64,000 bases of DNA from assembly GCF_003058225.1 (NCBI RefSeq), contig NZ_QBUG01000004.1:124001-188000 (forward strand). The letters are read 5' to 3'. The translations under genes were made by a program, and so were the position numbers. This document shows positions 33,079-41,956 of the stretch, in pieces. How positions within the stretch are numbered: position 1 is the stretch's first letter; the number at the start of each line of letters is the position of its first letter. This DNA is from Promicromonospora sp. AC04. Lineage in GTDB: Bacteria > Actinomycetota > Actinomycetes > Actinomycetales > Cellulomonadaceae. Under the pieces are notes generated by a model, which was not told where the DNA came from, did not search any database, and worked only from the letters and a program-made list of their open reading frames with translations.

Positions 33079-33900
33079 TCAGCGCCCCGTGGACACCCAG
33101 TCGGTGATCGCCTCGATGACCTCGGACTGCCAGACACGGGTCTGCGGCTGCTGGTACGCCTTGTCGTCCGCGACGGCGAAGCCGTGCCCGGCGCCCTCGA
33201 CGACCATGAGCCGCGACCGCTCGTTGAGCTCCTTGATCGCCTCATAGGACGGTCCGATCGGGACTTGTGTGTCGGCATCGCCGTGTACCAGCAGGGTCGG
33301 GGCGATGACGTCACCGAGCGCGGTGTGCGGCTGGAGCCAGAAGACCTCGTTGAGGAACGCACGCCCGTGCCGGAACGACGTCGAGTACTGCAGGAACCCG
33401 TCCCGGGTCAGCAGGTCGGCGTGCTCGTCGTCCAGGTGGTCGTCCACCCAGTAGGGCCGGCCGTTGATCGTGCGCGCCTTGTAGTCGATCCGTGGGCACA
33501 GCATCACCAGGCGCTGCACCTCGGCCGGGCGCTTCGCCGCGTAGTAGGCGCAGACACCGCCGGCGAACGACTGCCCCACCAGCGATGTCGTCGTCGCACC
33601 TGTCTCGGCGCTCAGTACCTCGAACCCGGCCCGTACGTCGTTGAGCAGGCCCGCGAGCGTGACGTCCTCCTGCGTTCCCTCCGACTCGCCGTGCCCGCGC
33701 AGGTCGAACCGGAACGACGCAATCCCTGCCACCGCGAGGCCTTCGGCGATCCGGTCGAAGAACCCCGACTCGTGCCGGGTCACGCCCCGCCCATGTACGA
33801 GAAGGACACCCACGTCCGGTGTGCTGGCGGGCACGACGACGTCACCGACCAGGCGCAGTCCGTCGAGCGAGCGGAACTCCACACGAGACTCCATGGGCAT
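33079..33900 (-). CDS. Alpha/beta hydrolase
   Basis: 273 residues from the ATG at 33900 (AGGAGA upstream); the longer frame to 34071 runs through the divergent promoter. The nucleophile elbow is GQSFAGG, the acidic residue lies in VHGDADTQVP, and the histidine in GAGHGFAV. RFDLRGHGESEG is the oxyanion-side loop typical of dienelactone-hydrolase or prolyl-oligopeptidase-like members. It is divergent from the lanthipeptide precursor gene. Whether it acts in that pathway (for example leader or ester hydrolysis) is unknown. Confidence 0.82.
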   Translation of the reverse strand: MPMESRVEFRSLDGLRLVGDVVVPASTPDVGVLLVHGRGVTRHESGFFDRIAEGLAVAGIASFRFDLRGHGESEGTQEDVTLAGLLNDVRAGFEVLSAETGATTTSLVGQSFAGGVCAYYAAKRPAEVQRLVMLCPRIDYKARTINGRPYWVDDHLDDEHADLLTRDGFLQYSTSFRHGRAFLNEVFWLQPHTALGDVIAPTLLVHGDADTQVPIGPSYEAIKELNERSRLMVVEGAGHGFAVADDKAYQQPQTRVWQSEVIEAITDWVSTGR

Positions 33901-33993
33901 GGCGTTCTCCTGGTCTCTCCCGGGCACTGACGTGCTCAGTGTGCCCCACAGCTCGCCGGTCAAGGGCCACGATCCGACACCGGTCCCTATCAC

Positions 33994-34010
33994 GCTACGC
34001 AGATGCGACA
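33994..34010 (+). promoter_or_regulatory. Shared 17-base motif upstream of the lanthipeptide precursor gene
   Basis: GCTACGCAGATGCGACA at 33994-34010, 89 bases upstream of the precursor start. A 16/17 copy (GCTACGAAGATGCGACA) lies at 39809-39825 upstream of the pathway methyltransferase. A second element, the inverted repeat CACTGA-CGTGC-TCAGTG, is at 33925-33941 in the same region. The repeated motif is a candidate site for a pathway regulator such as one of the XRE/TPR proteins in the locus. Confidence 0.5.
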
Positions 34011-34098
34011 GGGGTGCAGCAGCCGTGCTCTGTTCTGCCTGCTCACCTCTGGCTTCGATGAGAGACGACAACCATTCACCTCATCGAGAGGCAAACCC

Positions 34099-34299
34099 AT
34101 GGCAGAACCGACGGCGGTCCTGGACCGCACCGAGAGCGACCTGGACCGGCTGACGGCCGATCTGTTCGACCTGGATGTCCGCACGCTGGCCGTCCCGATG
34201 GCCTGCACGAACCACACGAACGACGGCTGCTCGGCGAGCTGTCCGAGCGTCGGCTGCACGGCTACTTGCAGCTGCAGCAACTGCAACTGCGGGAAGTAG
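34099..34299 (+). CDS. FxLD family class I lanthipeptide precursor
   Basis: 66 residues from the ATG at 34099 (GAGAGG upstream). The leader carries the family-defining FDLD at residues 23-26, here in LFDLDVRTL. The core from about residue 34 holds eight cysteines (36, 44, 48, 53, 57, 59, 62, 64) and nine serines or threonines (37, 40, 45, 47, 50, 54, 56, 58, 60) for dehydration and ring formation. The only core aspartate is D42, followed by G43. The stop is 11 bases before the LanB start, so expression of both is coupled. The longer open frame from 34003 has no ribosome binding site. Confidence 0.88.
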   Translation: MAEPTAVLDRTESDLDRLTADLFDLDVRTLAVPMACTNHTNDGCSASCPSVGCTATCSCSNCNCGK

Positions 34300-34310
34300 G
34301 GACGGTGGCG

Positions 34311-37187
34311 ATGGCGCGCGAGCGAACGTTCATCCCACACCCGGAGTTCCCCCTCCTGGCACGGACGCCATTACTTCCGCACGAGCCCAGGAGCCAGGCG
34401 GCGCCGACGCTCTCGGGCTCGTTCCTCGAGGCGGTGCGCTTCGCTTCGCGCTCCCTCGCCACCATCACCGACCATGACCTGGACGCCGACGAGCGACTCG
34501 CGACCACGGTGCACGCCTACGAGCGTCGCGCTCGGACGCGGGCGACGCCGCGGGGTGCGTTCGCCGGCGTCCAGGTCGCCCACGCGACCGAGAGCGCTGC
34601 CCGGTTCCGGATCGGGAAGAATCACCGGGCCCGGAGCGCGCCGTCCGCTGCCTGGCTGAGTGATCTTGCAAACCAGCTCCTCGACGTCCCCGAGGTCCTC
34701 GACGCCGTGCGGCTGGTGTCCAACGACCTCGCAGCACGTCGCGGCGACCGGTACGAGCACGAGTGGGCCACAGGATCCCAGAAGCCCGAACGGATCACGC
34801 TGCGCGCGACGCCAGCGGTCGAGCTGATCCTGGAGACGTGCCGCACCCCTGCCCGCCTGGCCCAGGTCAGCGCCACCATCCAGACCCGCTGGCCGAACGC
34901 TCCGGCCGAAACCATCCGAGCGACGGTGCAGATGCTGGTCCGGGTCGGATTACTGCTGACCGATCTGCTGCCGGACGACGTCGCACAGGACCCGCTCAAG
35001 CACCTCCTGACCCTGATCCCGGCACAGCACGAGATGCTCGGGCCGCTGGTCCAGTTGCGCGACCTGCTCGCGGAAGCAGACAAGTACCCGCCCGGTACAG
35101 ACGAACGTCTCGACGCGCTGGCCGAGGCCCGCCCGATCTGCGACAGTCTCTCGCCTTACGAGAGCCCCATCACGGTCGACGTCGCGGTCGACGCCGACAT
35201 CCAGGTTCCGCGTTCGCTCGTCACCGAAGCAGCCGACGCGGCCGGCCTGCTGTGGAGCATCACGCCCTCGTCCGATGTTCTGGGCGTCTTCCACTCCCGG
35301 TTCGTCGAACGGTACGGCATCCGACGACGGGTACCACTGCTGACCGTCGTCGACCCGGTGACCGGCCTCGGCAACCCGGACGACGACGAACGCCCCGACC
35401 CGGCCGAGAACCCTGCGCGTGGACGAGCCCTGGCCGGTCTCCTCGCCGACGCCGCCTCCCGGCAGAGCACCGAGGTCACGCTCGACGACGCGACCATCGC
35501 CGCGCTCCGCGTACCGGGCGAGCGCCTGCCACCGACCAGCGGCGAGCTCTACACGCGCGTCCTGTCCGGTTCGGCCGACGACCTCGCGGCAGGCCGATAC
35601 CTGCTGGCGGCACACCTGGGCAGCACCCTGGATGCGGGGTCGACCCTCGGGCGCTTCTCCTCGCTCCTCGACCTCGCCAGCCCCATCGTCGATTCTGAGG
35701 CGCCACTCCGCGCCGAGGTCGTGGTCCGCCCGCGCCTGGCGGCCCTGACGACCGTAGCGTTGCCGTCCGGGTTCGCACCGCAACGGATCTGCGTCGGCTC
35801 GGTTCCCGACCCCGGGGACCTGACGCTGTCCGATCTTGAACTGGCCTCCGACGGGCGCTGCCTCACGCTGTGGTCCCGGAACCTCGACCGGGAGATCTCC
35901 CCCGTCCTCTACTCCCGGATCGGGCCCGCGTACGTCACACCGGCCGTCCGCGTACTCCAGGACCTCGCGAACGCCGGTACCCAACCGTGGCATGCCTGGA
36001 CGTGGGGACCCCTCGCTGACGCCCCGTTCGTTCCCCAGGTCCGGTGGCGCAACACGATCCTGTCGCCAGCCCGATGGCGCCTCCCCCACCGGCTCGCAGC
36101 GGCCGTCTCCGACAAGCACTCCTGGGAATCCGGACTCGCCCACTGGCGCACGGCCGCAGTTCCCACAGTGCCGCGCCTGGTGGTCGCGCAGGACGCCGAC
36201 CAGCGGCTCCCGCTCGACCTGGACGACCCGCGCGACCGAGAGCTCCTGCGCAGGTACGTCCGCCGTGGCGCCGACGCGGTGACCGCCCCGCCCGGTGGAC
36301 CTGACGCGGTCCAGGCCGTTGCGGACGGCCCGGACGGTCGGCATGTCCTTGAGCTTGTCGTTCCGCTCCAAGGACACCGGCCGCGCCCGGTCGCGAACGG
36401 CGATCGGCCAGCCGTCTCGACACCACCTGTCATCCACCTGCCAGGTGGACGTTGGCTCTCGCTGACAGTTCCTTCGCCGAGAGTTCATCACGATGACCTG
36501 CTCGCGCAGATCGGTGACCTCACCGCCACAGTGCGCAGCGACATCGACCGCTCGTTCTGGCTCCGCTATGACAGCCCAGCCCATGGGCCGCACGTTCGCG
36601 TTCGGTTCGCGGGCGAACCTTCAATCCTGAGCACCGTGGTACTGCCCGCCGTGTCCGAGCGGTACGCGACCTGGATGGCTCACGGCCTGGTCGGGCGCCT
36701 GATCATCGAGTCGTACGAGCCGGAGATCGACCGCTACGGCGGCCACGACGCGATCGGCGCCGCCGAGCGGCTCTTCGACGCCGACAGCGACCTTGCGTTG
36801 AGCCTCCTGACGGAAGCGCCCGACGACGATGCCCGGCTCCTGCTCGCCGCGCTCTCCGCCGTCGAGATCGCACGCGGGCTCACCGATGACGCGGCTGCTG
36901 CCGTCGGGCGTCCCCGGCTGGACCGTGCCCGACGACGACGGGTCAACGAGCTGCGCGCGACGGCACCGTCCAGTCCAGCCGCGCTGCTCGCCTCCCCGGC
37001 CCGAGAGCGGTGGGACCGGCGCAGCGGAGCACTCGCCGTCTACCGCGACGCAGTCCCGGACGCTCGACGTGCCGACTGCGCCTCTTCGATGATCCACATG
37101 CACGCCAACCGGATTGGCCTCGACCGGGACCACGAACATGTCGCTCGTGCACTGGCGGCGGAACTTCTCGCTCAGGAGCGTCGATGA
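34311..37187 (+). CDS. Lanthipeptide dehydratase (LanB, full length)
   Basis: 958 residues from the ATG at 34311; a GTG two codons upstream is an alternative. The long N-terminal part is the glutamylation domain of class I dehydratases (TPRGAFAGVQVAHATES, then conserved arginine- and glutamate-bearing blocks). The C-terminal part from about residue 720 is the elimination (SpaB_C) domain with WLSLTVPSPRVHHDDLL, RSFWLRYDSPAHGPHVRVRF. It dehydrates Ser/Thr of the precursor using glutamyl-tRNA. The last four bases overlap the LanC start (ATGA). Confidence 0.92.
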   Translation: MARERTFIPHPEFPLLARTPLLPHEPRSQAAPTLSGSFLEAVRFASRSLATITDHDLDADERLATTVHAYERRARTRATPRGAFAGVQVAHATESAARFRIGKNHRARSAPSAAWLSDLANQLLDVPEVLDAVRLVSNDLAARRGDRYEHEWATGSQKPERITLRATPAVELILETCRTPARLAQVSATIQTRWPNAPAETIRATVQMLVRVGLLLTDLLPDDVAQDPLKHLLTLIPAQHEMLGPLVQLRDLLAEADKYPPGTDERLDALAEARPICDSLSPYESPITVDVAVDADIQVPRSLVTEAADAAGLLWSITPSSDVLGVFHSRFVERYGIRRRVPLLTVVDPVTGLGNPDDDERPDPAENPARGRALAGLLADAASRQSTEVTLDDATIAALRVPGERLPPTSGELYTRVLSGSADDLAAGRYLLAAHLGSTLDAGSTLGRFSSLLDLASPIVDSEAPLRAEVVVRPRLAALTTVALPSGFAPQRICVGSVPDPGDLTLSDLELASDGRCLTLWSRNLDREISPVLYSRIGPAYVTPAVRVLQDLANAGTQPWHAWTWGPLADAPFVPQVRWRNTILSPARWRLPHRLAAAVSDKHSWESGLAHWRTAAVPTVPRLVVAQDADQRLPLDLDDPRDRELLRRYVRRGADAVTAPPGGPDAVQAVADGPDGRHVLELVVPLQGHRPRPVANGDRPAVSTPPVIHLPGGRWLSLTVPSPRVHHDDLLAQIGDLTATVRSDIDRSFWLRYDSPAHGPHVRVRFAGEPSILSTVVLPAVSERYATWMAHGLVGRLIIESYEPEIDRYGGHDAIGAAERLFDADSDLALSLLTEAPDDDARLLLAALSAVEIARGLTDDAAAAVGRPRLDRARRRRVNELRATAPSSPAALLASPARERWDRRSGALAVYRDAVPDARRADCASSMIHMHANRIGLDRDHEHVARALAAELLAQERR

Positions 37188-38434
37188 ACACCGGTCAGGC
37201 CGCCCTGGCCATCGCTGAACGCCTGCTGGACCCGGAACGCGTGATAGCGGCCGCCCCGTCGTACGGGATCGCGACACTCGCCGACGGGCTGCCAGGAACT
37301 GCGTTGCTGCATGCGCGCTTGTCCGGCGTCGACCCGGTCTTCGCCGCCGCTGCCAGCGCGCACTGGGACGCTGCCGCCTCAGGTGCCGCTACCGCCCAAG
37401 TCCAGGGGCCCGGGATCTACGGGGCCATCGGAGGACTGGCGGCTTCGCTGGTCCTCGGGTCCGCCTACCTGCCTGACCCCGAGGTCACGGCAATGGCGAC
37501 GTCCCGTTCGGTCCGCTGGCTCTCCGCTCGCGCTGTCGACGTAGCCACCCACTACGCCGAGGCGGCCCGCACCGGCGAGTCCGGCACGTCGTGGCACATC
37601 TACGACACGGTCTCCGGCCTGGCAGGCATCGGCCGCATCCTGCTCGCCGCCCTGGCCGACGGTCACTCCTCCGCGGAACCGGGTCTGGTCGCCGCGCTGA
37701 CGGCGATGACCACGATGCTGACCGACCACGGAGAGCCCCTGCCTGGATGGTGGGTTCCGACCGAACAGCACCCGGCGGTTGTCGCCGCCCGACTCGACCA
37801 CACCGGGGCCGCAGACACAGGTCTCGCCCACGGCGTCGCCGGCCCTCTCGCCTTCCTGGCGCTGGCGCACTCCACCGGGCACACCGTCGCCGGACAAGAG
37901 ACCGCGATCCGGGACGCCGCCCGTTGGCTCGAACGCTGGCGAGCCGGCGATCACGGCTGGCCCAATCACGCCACGGGCCAGGAGCTCGCGGACGGCGCCA
38001 CCCCCACACGGCACGGACGCCGTGCGGCGTGGTGCTACGGCGTGCCCGGAGTCGCCTGCAGCCTGCTGCACGCGGCGCATGCGCTCGACGACGACGGCCT
38101 GGCCGGTGCAGCCCGTGCGGATCTCGCGCGGCTCGTCACCCAGCGTGCGGCGTGGGATGCCGAGGGGCCTACTCTCTGCCACGGGTACGCCGGGATCCTG
38201 CGTTGCGCGACCGGCGTTGATCCAGGCGTCGCCGAACTCGCGGCGGCCGGCGTCACGCAGTCACTGAACCGCGAACGGCCATTCCTTGTTGCCCACGTCG
38301 AGCACGGGGCCAGCCACGACAACCCCGGATTCCTGACCGGCGCGGCAGGGGTCGCGCTCACCCTCAGCGAGTTCGGCGGACTTCCCGCACGCCCAGTCAC
38401 AACGCCCTGGGACGCCCTGCTCCTCGTCGTATGA
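37184..38434 (+). CDS. Lanthionine synthetase C family protein (LanC)
   Basis: 416 residues from the ATG at 37184 overlapping the LanB stop. The zinc ligands are visible in AWCYGVPGV (cysteine) and LCHGYAGILRC (cysteine and histidine), and the double-barrel repeats show the GLAGIGR and GLAHGVAGPLAF patterns. LanC catalyses addition of core cysteines to dehydrated residues. It completes the precursor-LanB-LanC operon and is followed by a strong hairpin. Confidence 0.93.
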   Translation: MNTGQAALAIAERLLDPERVIAAAPSYGIATLADGLPGTALLHARLSGVDPVFAAAASAHWDAAASGAATAQVQGPGIYGAIGGLAASLVLGSAYLPDPEVTAMATSRSVRWLSARAVDVATHYAEAARTGESGTSWHIYDTVSGLAGIGRILLAALADGHSSAEPGLVAALTAMTTMLTDHGEPLPGWWVPTEQHPAVVAARLDHTGAADTGLAHGVAGPLAFLALAHSTGHTVAGQETAIRDAARWLERWRAGDHGWPNHATGQELADGATPTRHGRRAAWCYGVPGVACSLLHAAHALDDDGLAGAARADLARLVTQRAAWDAEGPTLCHGYAGILRCATGVDPGVAELAAAGVTQSLNRERPFLVAHVEHGASHDNPGFLTGAAGVALTLSEFGGLPARPVTTPWDALLLVV

Positions 38435-38441
38435 GCCCATA

Positions 38442-38477
38442 GGAGAAGGCCCTGACACCCTTGTCAGGGCCTTCTCC
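38442..38477. terminator. 16-bp stem bidirectional terminator between lanC and the methyltransferase gene
   Basis: GGAGAAGGCCCTGACA (38442-38457) pairs perfectly with TGTCAGGGCCTTCTCC (38462-38477) around CCCT. It sits 8 bases after the lanC stop and about 23 bases from the end of the convergent methyltransferase gene, so it can end both transcripts. Confidence 0.9.
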
Positions 38478-38499
38478 ACATCGTGCCTTCCGCGGCGTG

Positions 38500-39747
38500 C
38501 TACGCCTCGACAGACGTCGCTGCCCCGACCGCCGTCACGACGAACACGTGGTCCACCTTGTTAACGACCAACAGGGCGCCGTCCTCGCCATGCAGCGGCA
38601 CCGAGGCGGGCGAGCGTGCCTCGATCGTCACCTCGACCCCGTCCGCCGTCTGCTCCTGCCACGCCCGGGCTCGGTCGGCGAGCCGCCGCGCCAGGTCGGC
38701 CCCGTCGGGGCCGAACCCGCACGCACCGACCTGCAGCATCGGCATCTCATCGGTGCCGCCTGTCTGCCGCGCGACCATGTACGCCAACGACCCGCCCGAG
38801 TAGACGCCCCACGCGCCCCACGGGTCCTTCGCGCGGGGAATCCGTCCCGCCGCCACGGCCTCCGCGTTGACGAACACCCGGCAGAAACCGGGCAGCGTCG
38901 CGAGCCAGAAGTCCTGCTCCGGCGTCCACGCCCACGGCGCGACGACATCGGTCCACTCCAGCGTCGGCTCGCTGTCCAGTGCTTCCAGAAGCGCGCGGTC
39001 TATCGGCTGTGCGTCGTCGATCCGCAGCGTCAGGTCCGGCCCCGTACCGAGCGGGACATTCTTCTCCGGCATCGCGCGGATGCCCTTCATCGGAATGAAG
39101 CCGTCCTCGACAACCGACACGCTCCGCAGCCCCGTCCCGCTGCGCTCGAACGCGACCACCCGGGTCAGGCCGCGCAGACGCAGTGGCAGCACCACGCGGC
39201 CATCAGGAGCGAGCTGCTCGACCCATGCGGGCGCCACGTCCCACGCCCCGGCTGTCACCAGGATCCGGTCGAACGGACCATCCTCGGCGGCGCCGAGGGT
39301 GCCGTCACCGGTCACGACCCGCACTCGGTCCGCGCCATGAGCCGTTAGGTGAGTCCGTGCCGCCTCGGCAACCTCGGGGTCGTACTCGATCGTGGTGACC
39401 GAGCCCGACGGTCCGACCAGATGAGCCAGGAGCGCGGCGTTGTACCCGGTCCCCGCACCGACTTCCAACACCCGCTGCCCCGGTCGGACCTGTGCCTGCT
39501 CCAGCATTCCCGCGACCGTGCCCGGCGCTGACGCCGAGCTGGTCGGCACGCCCTGCTCGTCCCAGTGGGTCACCACCGCACCCAGCCCGTACGCCTCCTC
39601 GATCGGCGCCTCCGGCACGAACACGTGCCGCGGCACCACGGTCATCGCATCGGCCACGTCCTCAGCCAGCGGGCGGCCCCGCATCGCGGCCAGACGGTCC
39701 AGCATCCCGGACCGTAACGTCACCTCGTCCTCGCGTGTCTCATCCAC
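38500..39747 (-). CDS. Methyltransferase of FxLD lanthipeptide systems (protein-isoaspartate type)
   Basis: 415 residues from a GTG at 39747. The N-terminal half resembles protein-L-isoaspartate O-methyltransferase: MTVVPRHVFVPE, then STSSASAPGTVAGMLEQAQV and the SAM motif VLEVGAGTGYNAALLAHLVG, with VVTGDGTLGA and ILVTAGAWDVAPAWVEQL. The C-terminal 180 residues are extra and specific to the FxLD type. It would methylate an aspartate of the modified peptide (D42-G43 is the natural site), leading to succinimide or isoaspartate. The -10-like TAACCT at 39753-39758 predicts a near-leaderless message. Confidence 0.88.
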   Translation of the reverse strand: MDETREDEVTLRSGMLDRLAAMRGRPLAEDVADAMTVVPRHVFVPEAPIEEAYGLGAVVTHWDEQGVPTSSASAPGTVAGMLEQAQVRPGQRVLEVGAGTGYNAALLAHLVGPSGSVTTIEYDPEVAEAARTHLTAHGADRVRVVTGDGTLGAAEDGPFDRILVTAGAWDVAPAWVEQLAPDGRVVLPLRLRGLTRVVAFERSGTGLRSVSVVEDGFIPMKGIRAMPEKNVPLGTGPDLTLRIDDAQPIDRALLEALDSEPTLEWTDVVAPWAWTPEQDFWLATLPGFCRVFVNAEAVAAGRIPRAKDPWGAWGVYSGGSLAYMVARQTGGTDEMPMLQVGACGFGPDGADLARRLADRARAWQEQTADGVEVTIEARSPASVPLHGEDGALLVVNKVDHVFVVTAVGAATSVEA

Positions 39748-39808
39748 GCGTCGAGGTTATGGCCCAGAGCGATGCGCGTCTTGGCTTCGGAGCCACGGGC
39801 GCGCAGGT

Positions 39809-39825
39809 GCTACGAAGATGCGACA
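39809..39825 (+). promoter_or_regulatory. Second copy of the lanthipeptide-locus motif
   Basis: GCTACGAAGATGCGACA differs at one position from the motif at 33994. It lies 61 bases upstream of the methyltransferase GTG (read in the opposite orientation to that gene) and about 50 bases beyond its -10-like TAACCT. No good -35 is present, which suits a promoter needing an activator. Confidence 0.5.
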
Positions 39826-39840
39826 ACCGACGCGAGTAGA

Positions 39841-40515
39841 TCAGCCACGTCCCAGTGGGACGTCCGCGACGACGTCCCACTCGTACATCTGGTTGTCGCG
39901 GTTGAGGCGGATGAGCTGGGCGGCGGTGATCGGGATGGTCACCGGCTCGATGTCGCGCAACGGAGCGACACGTTCCCGGATCGGGCCGGCAGGGACGTCA
40001 GCGTTGCTGTACGCGATAGAGACATGCGGGTGGAACTCGGGGCTCTCGGGCGCTTCGTCCCAGACATCCGCGATGGCTTCGCGAATGCCGTCCCGGACGG
40101 CGGCCACGGCTGTCCAGGGGCGCACGAGCAGGCCGGTCGCTTCGTCGTCGGCCTCGACCGGTCCAAGCGTCAGGTCGACGGCGGGGACAGTGGCCAGGTG
40201 CTTGGTCGCAGCACGCGCAATGGCATCCACATCGTCGTCAGAGACCTCGTCGGTGAAGCCGAGCCCCTGCATCGTCAGGTGCAGCCACCTTTGCGGGATG
40301 AGATCGAGCCCTTCAACACCGGTGAGCCCATCGTGGAGACGTCCGACGAGGTCGTGCAGCGGTGCCACCGCGGCGTCGTCGAACGTGAGGTGCCAAGTGT
40401 AGAACGAGCGGCCGAGGGACCAGCCAGGACGCCACCACCAGTGGTTGACCAGCCGTTCCAGTCGGCCGAACTCCTCCCAGCGAGCAGTGAAGCTGTCCAG
40501 CTCAGGTGTCGGCAT
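39841..40515 (-). CDS. 2'-5' RNA ligase-like 2H phosphoesterase family protein
   Basis: 224 residues from the ATG at 40515. The two HxT/S motifs that define the 2H superfamily are HLTM (in PQRWLHLTMQGLG) and HVSI (in FHPHVSIAYSNA). Family enzymes act on 2'-5' linked RNA or cyclic phosphates. It overlaps the next upstream regulator gene by 14 bases, so they are co-translated. Its role in the lanthipeptide neighbourhood is unclear; similar genes occur beside FxLD loci as I recall, but this is not proof of a link. Confidence 0.78.
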   Translation of the reverse strand: MPTPELDSFTARWEEFGRLERLVNHWWWRPGWSLGRSFYTWHLTFDDAAVAPLHDLVGRLHDGLTGVEGLDLIPQRWLHLTMQGLGFTDEVSDDDVDAIARAATKHLATVPAVDLTLGPVEADDEATGLLVRPWTAVAAVRDGIREAIADVWDEAPESPEFHPHVSIAYSNADVPAGPIRERVAPLRDIEPVTIPITAAQLIRLNRDNQMYEWDVVADVPLGRG

Positions 40516-41812
40516 GCACGCCCTCCTCAGTGGTATGTCCGGACACGAGTTCTCGGACATCGCGGATCGCGGGCAGAGCCTCCCACGACGCCGCGGCATC
40601 GACGAACTCCGCCACGCGCTGCCGCACCGGGAACGACGCAGCTCCACCGATCCGGTACGCATCGGCGACCAGGCTCGCGGCCCGTTCGACATCACCGCTC
40701 GCCGGGTCCAGCAATGCCGTGGCAACATCGATTCGTGTCATGGCCTGCGGCCCGGTGAAGCCTTCGGCGTCGAACGTGTCCAGGGCCAGGTTCGCGTACT
40801 GCTCCACGCGTGCGGTGTCCCCAACGGCGAGGTAGGCGGTGGCGGCGTTGCCCGCGGCGCGAGGCTCGCAGTAGACGGTCGTCGTCAGGCTCGCAGTAAG
40901 GGCCGTCTCCGGATCGGGATGTTCGGTGCGGACGGTCCAGGCGTGCCCGACCGCATGATCAACACCGGCTCGGTCACCCATCCGGGCCAGTGCCCGAGCG
41001 CGGCCGTTAACAGACAAGCGAACCGCGTGCGGTCCTCGGGGAGAACGGGCGAGGCCGTCGTTGGCCAGGGCGAGTGCATCGGGGTAGCGGCCCGCGTAGT
41101 ACTCGACGAGGCTCTGCGCGGCACGCGCCCAGGCCATGAGGTCCGGGTCTCCCGTGGTCTCAGCGAGGTCGAAGGCCTCGGCCGCGTGCGCGCGGGCCGA
41201 GGGAAGGCGTCCCATGTCGAGACTGAGTGCAGCCTGCGCGCCTGATAGATGGGCCGCGACCGCGAACAGGCGCATCGCAGTGTCCGGGCGCTGCGGAGCC
41301 TCCAGCAACGGATGGAGATGGGATCGCAGGCCACGTGCTTTGGCATGGAGGTCGGCCGGCGGGACGCGTTCGTCCTGGTCGATGATCCACTCGACAGCGG
41401 GAGCCAGGTAGTCGATCTTTGCTGCGCTCACGTCCAGCGAGGCCAACCAGGACCTCCGCTCGGCGACGTCGAGCAGCTCACCGTCATCGAGCGGATACGG
41501 AGGATACGCCGGAGCCATGTCAGGCGCGGGCACGCGGCTCGGGATGACATCCCTCCCGACGGCCGAGGGCGTCAGGAGCGCGGCAAGATCTTCGAGAGTC
41601 AACGAGAGCACGTTGGCGAGCGCGGGCCGCACCCAGGCGAGAGGTTCGACGTCGCCCGCCTCCCAGCGCGTAACCGTCGTACGCGCGACGCCGAGGCGCT
41701 CGGCGAGCGCTTCCTGGCTCAGGCCCTGCAGTCGGCGGCGCTCGGCCAGCCCGGTCCGTGGAGTGCGCACGCGGTTCCCCTCCCGATCGTGCGGCCTGGT
41801 GACCTGGGCCAT
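40502..41812 (-). CDS. XRE-type regulator with TPR-like domain
   Basis: 436 residues from the ATG at 41812; the frame continues to 41944 but that part is arginine- and proline-rich noise. The HTH is LAERRRLQGLSQEALAERLG, then VARTTVTRWEAGDVEPLAWV. A linker and TPR-like helices follow: WASLD-type helices, AVAAHLSGAQAALSLDMGRL and AARAAQSLVEYYAGRYPDAL. A candidate to read a small signal and switch the lanthipeptide locus. Co-translated with the 2H gene. Confidence 0.85.
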   Translation of the reverse strand: MAQVTRPHDREGNRVRTPRTGLAERRRLQGLSQEALAERLGVARTTVTRWEAGDVEPLAWVRPALANVLSLTLEDLAALLTPSAVGRDVIPSRVPAPDMAPAYPPYPLDDGELLDVAERRSWLASLDVSAAKIDYLAPAVEWIIDQDERVPPADLHAKARGLRSHLHPLLEAPQRPDTAMRLFAVAAHLSGAQAALSLDMGRLPSARAHAAEAFDLAETTGDPDLMAWARAAQSLVEYYAGRYPDALALANDGLARSPRGPHAVRLSVNGRARALARMGDRAGVDHAVGHAWTVRTEHPDPETALTASLTTTVYCEPRAAGNAATAYLAVGDTARVEQYANLALDTFDAEGFTGPQAMTRIDVATALLDPASGDVERAASLVADAYRIGGAASFPVRQRVAEFVDAAASWEALPAIRDVRELVSGHTTEEGVHADT

Positions 41813-41956
41813 GATCGTACCGGGGCTGGCGCTTATCTCGGGAGAGGCGCCCCGCACACGGCGCTGACCGGGACCGTCAGGGGAACGGTCCCGGCCAGCG
41901 GTTCCCGCCCGGCGTTGGGCGGGCTCACGTCCGGATCGGGGCATCCGGACGTGAGT

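Noticed and set aside
41813-41944. N-terminal extension of the XRE/TPR gene
   Set aside because: The extra 44 residues are proline/arginine-rich and precede the ATG that directly leads into the helix-turn-helix.
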